37,254 nt of DNA from an uncultured Verrucomicrobiota bacterium (GTDB lineage: Bacteria; Verrucomicrobiota; Verrucomicrobiia; Opitutales; Opitutaceae). Shown piece after piece: positions 31,827-37,254 of the stretch. The stretch's first letter is position 1, and each line of letters starts with the position of its first letter. The notes under the pieces were generated by a model. It was not told the origin of the DNA, searched no databases, and saw nothing but the letters and a program-made list of their open reading frames with translations. The stretch lies in the NCBI GenBank assembly GCA_903869675.1, contig CAIQAB010000026.1:1-37254 (forward strand). Reading direction: 5' to 3'. Made by a program: the position numbers and the translations under genes.

Positions 31827-33365
31827 ATGTCCCAGACCATTGCCGTTCTCGATTTCGGTTCCCAATACACTCAGGTGATCGCCCGTCGCATTCGCGAGTG
31901 CCAAGTCCTTTCCAAGATTTATCCCTTCGGAACCTCCGCGGCGCAGCTCAAGGCCGACGGCGTCATCGGCATCATCCTCTCCGGCGGGCCCAGTAGCGTC
32001 TTTGCCAAAAACGCGCCCATGCCCGATCAGGCCATCTTCGAGCTTGGCGTGCCCCTTCTTGGCATCTGCTACGGAATCCAGCTGCAGGGCCACCTTCTCG
32101 GTGGCAAGGTCTCCAAGAGCAACCATCGCGAATACGGACACGGAGTTCTTCAGCTCCAGAAGCCCGGCCGACTCTTCAAGGGCCTCCCTAAAAAACTAAA
32201 AGTCTGGAACTCTCATGGCGACCGATTGATCGCTCTGCCCCCTGGCTATGCAGCCATCGGCACGACGGAGAACTCAGAGTTTGCGGTCATTGAGGACCGG
32301 AAGCGCAATTTCTACGGTATCCAGTTCCATCCCGAGGTTTTCCATACCGAGCATGGTATAGATGTAATTCGCAACTTCCTGCTCGGAATTTGCGGCGCCA
32401 GACAGGACTGGACCACCGGTGATTACATCGAGCACGCCGTCACCGCCATCCGCACTCAGGTCGGCAAGGAGCGTGTCCTTCTTGGCCTTTCCGGCGGCGT
32501 GGATAGCTCTGTCGCCGCCGCTCTCATCCACAAGGCCATCGGCAAGCAGCTCACATGCGTTTTCGTCGATAACGGTCTCCTCCGCGCCGGCGAGCGCGAG
32601 CAGGTTGAGAAACTCTACGCCGACCACTTCCACATCGACGTCCGCGTGGTAGATGCATCAAAGCTCTTCCTTGGGCGCCTGAAGGGCGTCTCCGAGCCCG
32701 AGGCCAAGCGCAAGATCATCGGCAACACGTTCGTCGAGGTATTCGAGAAATCCCTACGCTCCATCGGCGGAGCGAAGTGGCTCGCCCAGGGCACGCTCTA
32801 CCCCGACGTGATCGAGTCCGTCGCCATCGCCGGCAACCCCGCCGCCCTGATCAAAAGCCACCACAACGTCGGCGGCCTGCCCGCGCGGATGAAGCTGAAG
32901 CTCCTCGAACCCCTTCGCGAACTTTTCAAGGACGAGGTTCGCGCCGTTGGCGAAGCCCTCGGCCTCCCCCGCGAGGTCGTCTGGCGTCAACCCTTTCCAG
33001 GTCCCGGCCTCGGCGTTCGCGTCGCCGGCGACATTACTCCAGCCCGACTCGACGTCCTCAAGGCTGCCGACGCCATACTTCAGGATGAGATGATGAAGAG
33101 CGGCTATTACTGGAAGGTCTGGCAGTCTTTCGCCGTCTACCTGCCGGTGAAGTCCGTTGGTGTGATCGGCGACGAGCGTAACTATGCCGATGTCATCTCG
33201 CTACGGATAGTCGAAAGTCGCGATGCCATGACCGCCGATTGGGCCCGCCTGCCTTACGAGCTTCTCGCAAAGATCTCCTCTCGTATCACCAACGAGGTCC
33301 GTGGCGTGTCCCGCGTCCTGCTCGACATAAGCTCCAAACCCCCCGCCACTATCGAATGGGAGTGA
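31827..33365 (+). CDS. guaA: GMP synthase (glutamine-hydrolysing)
   Basis: 512-residue GMP synthetase, converting XMP plus glutamine and ATP to GMP. The class I amidotransferase domain (about 1-195) has the nucleophile Cys81 in GICYG and the FHPEVFHT histidine/glutamate. The ATP-pyrophosphatase domain has the PP-loop [11 protein letters not shown] near residue 220. The C-terminal dimerisation domain has [12 protein letters not shown] and ends PPATIEWE. The ATG at 31827 gives the usual [23 protein letters not shown] start; the 14 residues of an upstream extension from 31785 are not family-like. No Shine-Dalgarno. Confidence 0.97.
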   Translation: MSQTIAVLDFGSQYTQVIARRIRECQVLSKIYPFGTSAAQLKADGVIGIILSGGPSSVFAKNAPMPDQAIFELGVPLLGICYGIQLQGHLLGGKVSKSNHREYGHGVLQLQKPGRLFKGLPKKLKVWNSHGDRLIALPPGYAAIGTTENSEFAVIEDRKRNFYGIQFHPEVFHTEHGIDVIRNFLLGICGARQDWTTGDYIEHAVTAIRTQVGKERVLLGLSGGVDSSVAAALIHKAIGKQLTCVFVDNGLLRAGEREQVEKLYADHFHIDVRVVDASKLFLGRLKGVSEPEAKRKIIGNTFVEVFEKSLRSIGGAKWLAQGTLYPDVIESVAIAGNPAALIKSHHNVGGLPARMKLKLLEPLRELFKDEVRAVGEALGLPREVVWRQPFPGPGLGVRVAGDITPARLDVLKAADAILQDEMMKSGYYWKVWQSFAVYLPVKSVGVIGDERNYADVISLRIVESRDAMTADWARLPYELLAKISSRITNEVRGVSRVLLDISSKPPATIEWE

Positions 33366-33399
33366 GGGTTCCCGCATCTCCTTTTTCACCTGGCTCACA

Positions 33400-33420
33400 G
33401 TCCGCTGGGAACTGGCGGAC
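33400..33420 (+). repeat. GTCCGC/GCGGAC hairpin after guaA
   Basis: GTCCGC (33400-33405) and GCGGAC (33415-33420) form a perfect 6-bp stem with a 9-nt loop, followed by AAAATCGCTTT. The same pair of arms recurs at 37172-37177 and 37192-37197 with a different 14-nt loop. No T-run, so it is a weak terminator at best. The recurrence hints at a small dispersed palindrome family, though two copies could be chance. Confidence 0.4.
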
Positions 33421-33450
33421 AAAATCGCTTTCCCAATTCATGTGCCTCAC

Positions 33451-34203
33451 ATGATATACTTTCCCCGCGGTTTTCGTTTCTTCGTCGTGGTTTTCGTCCT
33501 TGGTCTGTCTCAAGTTTACGCCCAATCGGCCATTTTGGATAAGGCTCGGGCGTATATCGGTTCTGAAAACTCCATCTCCCCGGTCGATAGTTTGAGGTTT
33601 ATCGGCGCACTCGAAGTGGTCGATGCCGGCCAGTCCAGCGGCGGAACGGTCCGGATCGAAATTATCTTTCAAAAGCCTTACCGCCAGCGTATTACGGCAA
33701 CCAGCGATAACCGTTCGGAGACCACCGCTTTGGATGGTTACGACGCGTGGCAACGGGTTATCGGCCATGAGGACTCCAGCCGATGGGAGGTTAATTTGCT
33801 CGGCCCGGATCAAATCAAGAGACTCCGCGCCAACACTTTTGAAAATCTGGCATTTTATCGCGGCCTTGAGCAACTCGGCGGCCGTATTGATGATCTCGGC
33901 GAATTCTCCGTCGACGGAGTGGTTTGCCGTAAGCTCGCTTTTGTGCACGGACCCGGGATCGTCTTTACCCGTAGTTTTGAACTTGCCACCGGACGTCTCG
34001 TATTAACCGAGACCGAGAGCGGGACACGGATCCGTGAGGAAGGTGAAATCCGTGCCGGCGATCTGCATTTTCCGCAGCGCATAATCACAACCAACTCATT
34101 ACCAGATGGAAATACGCGAACTATTATAGTTACCTTCTCCTCGGTTGAGGTGAACCCGCTAATCGACGCCATCGCTTTCGCCCTGCCTGCGCTGCACGAA
34201 TAA
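33451..34203 (+). CDS. Exported protein, LolA-like fold suspected
   Basis: 250 residues from ATG 33451 (a GTG at 33442 would add three). Residues 1-24 form a signal peptide (RGFRFFVVVFVLGL, VYA before the likely cut). There is no lipobox Cys. The mature part is rich in beta strands: LRFIGALEVVDAGQSSGGTVRIEIIFQKPYRQRITAT, ALDGYDAWQRVIG, GIVFTRSFELATGRLVLTETESGTRIREEGEIRAGDLHFPQRII. This is the pattern of LolA/LolB-like outer-membrane lipoprotein-sorting proteins, in which strands alternate with DGYDAW-like turns, but identification is by eye only. Its own terminator follows at 34236. Confidence 0.75.
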   Translation: MIYFPRGFRFFVVVFVLGLSQVYAQSAILDKARAYIGSENSISPVDSLRFIGALEVVDAGQSSGGTVRIEIIFQKPYRQRITATSDNRSETTALDGYDAWQRVIGHEDSSRWEVNLLGPDQIKRLRANTFENLAFYRGLEQLGGRIDDLGEFSVDGVVCRKLAFVHGPGIVFTRSFELATGRLVLTETESGTRIREEGEIRAGDLHFPQRIITTNSLPDGNTRTIIVTFSSVEVNPLIDAIAFALPALHE

Positions 34204-34235
34204 GAGATCGTCGCTTTCATCGCTTTGTCTCGATG

Positions 34236-34266
34236 ACCGCGACCCGCTTGGTCGCGGTTTTGGTTT
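34236..34266 (+). terminator. Intrinsic terminator before hisD
   Basis: ACCGCGACC (34236-34244), loop CGCTT, GGTCGCGGT (34250-34258), then TTTTGGTTT: a perfect 9-bp stem with a T-tract. It closes the transcript of the exported-protein gene, so hisD must have its own promoter in the following 106 nt, where I see no strong consensus. Confidence 0.88.
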
Positions 34267-34372
34267 CTACATCCCGGCAAATTCCCGGCTCGCGCCGCCC
34301 TCACGTCTCTGACATGTATCCATTCTCTCGTTTCGTTCTCCCCTCGATCAACCGTCATCTCGAACTCCAGCC

Positions 34373-35668
34373 GTGCGCGTCATCCAGTCCGCCTCCAAGA
34401 CTTTCGAATCAGAAATTGCCGCCTTTTGCCGGGGTGCCACTGTGCCCAGGGAGATACACGACAGCGTGGCTGCTATTCTGGCCGACGTGCGCCAGCGCGG
34501 CGATGAGGCGGTAGGTTATTACGCTGCCAAATTTGACGGCGCCAAACTCCGCGCCCGCGACTTCCGGGTAAAGGCGGCCGACATCGCCGCCGCTGCCAAA
34601 CGTCTACCCGCTGCCGACCTGAAAGCCCTCAAGGCTGCCCACGAGGCCATCCTCGATTTTCACGCCAAAAGTCTTCCCAAGGACTGGCAGGCCAAGAACC
34701 CGCATGGTGCCAGCGTTGGCGAATGTTTTCACCCGATCCGCCGTGTCGGGCTCTACGTGCCTGGCGGCGAGGTCCCGTTGGTCTCAACTGTGCTGATGAC
34801 CGCCACCCTCGCCAAGCTGGCCGGCTGCCCTGAGATCGCCGTGTTCACTCCCTCCAATGCATCCGGCAAGATCGCTGATGGCACCCTGGCCGCACTCCAC
34901 CTCGTTGGCATCGAGGAGATCTATTGCGTTGGTGGCGTGCAGGCCATCGCAGCCGCCGCGTTCGGGACCCTCAGCATACCCGCCGTGGACAAGATCTTTG
35001 GACCCGGCAACGCCTATGTCTGCGAGGCGAAGCGTCAGGTCTTTGGCACCATCGGAGTCGATTCCCTGCCCGGCCCCAGCGAGGTGATGGTAGTGGTGGA
35101 CGATACCGCCGACCTTGCTTTCGCCGCTGCCGATTTGCTCGCTCAGGCCGAGCACGGCTCCGGTCGGGAAAAGATATATCTTGTAGCCTCGGATGCCGCG
35201 CTCCTCGAAGCCATCCGCGCCGAGCTTACCAACCAGTTGAAGTTTCTCTCCCGCGCCGAAAAAATCACCAAGGTTCTGGCTAGCGGCTTCATTGGCGTGG
35301 TAGCCAAGTCTGCTGAGGACATCTCCCGCATCGCCAACTTCATAGCCCCAGAACACCTCGAGTTAATGGTCAAGGAGACGCTTCAGAAGAGCCTCCTTAG
35401 AACCATAACTACCGCCGGCGCCATCATGCTCGGCAACTACACCCCCACCGCCGTGGGCGACTTCACCGCAGGCCCGAGCCACGTCCTGCCGACCGGTGGC
35501 GCCGGCCGCTTTTTCAGCGGTCTGCGCGTCGCCGACTTCATGCGACGCACTAGCATCGTCAAATATGACAAGGCCTCGATCAAGAAGGCTGCCCCGGTCG
35601 TCGCCGCCTTCGCCACCATGGAACGACTCGACGCGCACGGCCGCAGCGTGAAGATCCGCGCCGTCTGA
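34373..35668 (+). CDS. hisD: Histidinol dehydrogenase
   Basis: 431-residue enzyme for the last two oxidations of histidine synthesis (histidinol to histidine, NAD+, Zn). Ligand and catalytic positions are present: Gln258 and His261 (AQAEHG), Glu327-His328 (APEHLE), Asp363 (VGDFTAGPSHVLPTGG) and His422. Other landmarks: YVPGGEVPLVSTVLMTATLAKLAGCPEI and FGPGNAYVCEAKRQ...GVDSLPGPSEV. GTG start at 34373, the only in-frame start giving the full N-terminus; no Shine-Dalgarno. hisC follows after 117 nt. Confidence 0.97.
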   Translation: MRVIQSASKTFESEIAAFCRGATVPREIHDSVAAILADVRQRGDEAVGYYAAKFDGAKLRARDFRVKAADIAAAAKRLPAADLKALKAAHEAILDFHAKSLPKDWQAKNPHGASVGECFHPIRRVGLYVPGGEVPLVSTVLMTATLAKLAGCPEIAVFTPSNASGKIADGTLAALHLVGIEEIYCVGGVQAIAAAAFGTLSIPAVDKIFGPGNAYVCEAKRQVFGTIGVDSLPGPSEVMVVVDDTADLAFAAADLLAQAEHGSGREKIYLVASDAALLEAIRAELTNQLKFLSRAEKITKVLASGFIGVVAKSAEDISRIANFIAPEHLELMVKETLQKSLLRTITTAGAIMLGNYTPTAVGDFTAGPSHVLPTGGAGRFFSGLRVADFMRRTSIVKYDKASIKKAAPVVAAFATMERLDAHGRSVKIRAV

Positions 35669-35785
35669 GACTCGCGGCGGCGATATCTTAGGGGTCGGAT
35701 GTCACTTTATGCGTCGATGTCGCTTTTCGGAGGTTTGTTTTAACGGGGATATTCTAATCTGATTTCCGGCTTTAGACTTCTACCC

Positions 35786-36892
35786 ATGCCTACCCCGACC
35801 GAACTCGCCATTCCGCACGTCGCTGCGATGCACGCCTACACGCCCGGTCTCCAGCCCACCCAGAGCGGTTGGATCAAACTCAACACAAACGAATGTCCGT
35901 ATCCGCCCAGCCCCCGCGCGGCCGCTTCTATTTTGGCTGAACTCGCTGGCGAAGGCGAAAAACTCCGTCTCTACCCCAACCCCAAAGCGTCTCCCTTACG
36001 TCAACTCGTTGCCCGCCTCCACGGCCATGGTCTCTCCGAGCCAAACGTGCTTATCGGCAATGGTTCCGATGATGTTCTGAATCTCCTGATGCGCGTCTTT
36101 GGCGGACCCGACGCCCCGACCACCTTTACGGTTCCTAGCTATTCGCTCTATCCGGTTCTGATCTCGATCCAGGACGGCTGTGCTGTCCCCGTGCCCTTTG
36201 ATCGTGCCATGAAACTCCCGGTCTCCGCTCTCGCCGCTACCTCCGCCCGCGCTTGTTTTCTTACGTCCCCCAACGCTCCTACCGGCGTCGGCTTTTCCAA
36301 CGCCGAAATCAGTGAACTGCTCTCACGGTTCTCTGGAATTCTAGTTCTCGACGAGACCTACGCGCCCTTCGCACGCGAAAACGCGGTCTCCCTGCTCGCG
36401 GCTAACCCTCGCCTTATTATCACTCGCTCGCTATCCAAGGCGCAGGGACTCGCCGGTCTCCGTGTAGGTTACTGTCTGGCCCATCCCGAGGTCATCGACC
36501 TGCTCGATCGCGTGCGCGACAGCTATAACGTCAACCGACTCAGCCAAGTAGCCGCCGCTGCTGCACTTTCGGATGGCGATTATTACGACGCCATAATCGG
36601 TAAGGTCATCCGCACCCGCGATTATTGGTTTGGTGAATACAGCCAGCGCGGCTGGTTCACCTACGACAGTCAGGCTAATTTTCTCTTCACCGAACCGAAA
36701 AATGCGCGCGGCGATACCGGATCTGGGGTGGCTGGCAACCTCTACGATTTCTTCCTCACTCGACGTATTCTCGTGCGCACTTTTCCTAATAACCCGCTCA
36801 CTGAAAGCTTTTTGCGCATTAGTGTCGGCACAGATGAAGAAATGCTTCAGGTAAATGAGGCAATCGATTCTTGGCTATCGACATCCCGTTAA
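35786..36892 (+). CDS. hisC: Histidinol-phosphate aminotransferase
   Basis: 368-residue fold-type I PLP aminotransferase. The Schiff-base lysine is Lys218 in RSLSKAQGLAGLRVGY, with phosphate-binding Arg226; Asn163 is in TSPNAPTG (variant of NPNNPTG) and Asp189/Tyr192 in LDETYAPFA. KLNTNECPYPPSP and RLYPNPKASPLRQLVA are HisC hallmarks. Being next to hisD supports HisC rather than cobalamin CobD or another aromatic aminotransferase, although broad specificity is possible. No Shine-Dalgarno; the 117-nt gap upstream has TTGTTT and TATTCT/TAATCT boxes at poor spacing. Confidence 0.93.
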   Translation: MPTPTELAIPHVAAMHAYTPGLQPTQSGWIKLNTNECPYPPSPRAAASILAELAGEGEKLRLYPNPKASPLRQLVARLHGHGLSEPNVLIGNGSDDVLNLLMRVFGGPDAPTTFTVPSYSLYPVLISIQDGCAVPVPFDRAMKLPVSALAATSARACFLTSPNAPTGVGFSNAEISELLSRFSGILVLDETYAPFARENAVSLLAANPRLIITRSLSKAQGLAGLRVGYCLAHPEVIDLLDRVRDSYNVNRLSQVAAAAALSDGDYYDAIIGKVIRTRDYWFGEYSQRGWFTYDSQANFLFTEPKNARGDTGSGVAGNLYDFFLTRRILVRTFPNNPLTESFLRISVGTDEEMLQVNEAIDSWLSTSR

Positions 36893-36893
36893 C

Positions 36894-36921
36894 TTATAGC
36901 CTTCCAAAGGAAGGTGTATAA
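36894..36921 (+). promoter_or_regulatory. Inverted repeat right after hisC
   Basis: TTATA-g-CCTTCC-AAA-GGAAGG-tg-TATAA: an inner perfect 6-bp stem with a 3-nt loop, extended by a G-T pair and a second 5-bp stem after a one-base bulge. It starts one base after the hisC stop. There is no T-run, but its place suggests transcript-end protection or Rho-independent pausing. Confidence 0.5.
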
Positions 36922-37254
36922 GAACTTTGGTTACGCGGTAGGGAGCAATGGTTCCGCGGACACCGATTTCCAGGTGCTTTAAAATACGGCTTATATCTTT
37001 AAACCATAAGGTATTATGGATAATAAAAGATGGCTAAGTTAGTCTGGTCGAAAAGGTAGTTGATCACGAGAATCGAAAGTGCAATTTTAAGTCTTTGCTC
37101 ATTAACTAATTAGAAAAATTTAAAAACCAAATCCTAAAAACGAGCTTGTCGAAGGAGGGATGGTTTCCATTGTCCGCGCTCCCTTCGATTGGCGGACGAG
37201 AGTCAGCGGATCTAAGGGGTGTTCATTGCAGGAAGGCCTCTGAAACTTTTTTGG
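36922..37254 (+). other. AT-richer non-coding end of window
   Basis: 333 nt without a credible gene; the longest readings are a few codons. From 36960 to about 37145 the DNA is clearly AT-richer than anything else here except the rpsL upstream gap. The last 110 nt return to higher GC and carry nested inverted repeats: ATGG-TTT-CCAT (37160-37170), TCGAAGG (37148-37154) with CCTTCGA (37182-37188), and GTCCGC/GCGGAC (37172-37197). No promoter could be fixed with confidence. The context downstream is outside the window. Confidence 0.6.

Noticed and set aside
36980-37050. Short ATG reading frame (MDNKRWLS) in the AT-rich end
   Set aside because: Eight codons with no ribosome-binding site or similarity; chance in AT-rich DNA.

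Overview
The window is a very long, one-strand run of core transcription, translation and secretion genes, followed by a few metabolic genes. All 45 protein genes called here lie on the + strand. The genes are GC-rich with strong C/G preference at third codon positions. Gene content and order (tRNA-Trp before secE-nusG, no tuf between fusA and rpsJ, no rpmD, no infA/rpmJ between map and rpsM, a kinase-dead adk-like gene between secY and map), together with protein character, suggest a member of the Planctomycetota-Verrucomicrobiota-Chlamydiota group. My best guess is an Opitutales-like Verrucomicrobiota. This assignment comes from memory of gene order and protein flavour, not from a database search.

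Region 1 (1-11456): 3' end of tRNA-Trp, secE, nusG, rplK, rplA, rplJ, rplL, rpoB, rpoC. A terminator-like hairpin lies between rplL and rpoB, and a perfect 12-bp intrinsic terminator closes the unit after rpoC. Region 2 (11457-31440): an AT-rich 336-nt gap, probably holding the promoter, then a fused str/S10/spc/alpha supercluster: rpsL, rpsG, fusA, rpsJ, rplC, rplD, rplW, rplB, rpsS, an unexpected exported-protein gene, rplV, rpsC, rplP, rpmC, rpsQ, rplN, rplX, rplE, rpsN, rpsH, rplF, rplR, rpsE, rplO, secY, an adk-like gene, map, rpsM, rpsK, rpsD, rpoA, rplQ, closed by a strong terminator. Region 3 (31441-36892): a small membrane zinc-ribbon protein, guaA, an exported LolA-like protein with its own terminator, hisD and hisC. 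Region 4 (36893-37254): AT-richer non-coding DNA with clustered inverted repeats.

Most of the window is highly conserved housekeeping sequence, and I see no defence system, mobile element, CRISPR array or biosynthetic cluster. The points worth a second look are: (a) the adk-like gene at the canonical adk site, which has lost the P-loop, the DGFPR arginine and the LID domain but is translationally coupled to map; (b) RpoC lacking two of the four cysteines of its second zinc site; (c) a secreted small protein inserted between rpsS and rplV; (d) a split in Shine-Dalgarno use, with 50S genes mostly having one and 30S genes almost never; (e) several strong hairpins or terminator-like structures inside the r-protein clusters, which are candidate autoregulatory or attenuation elements; and (f) long Ala/Lys/Pro-rich tails on S11, S5, L15 and L17.
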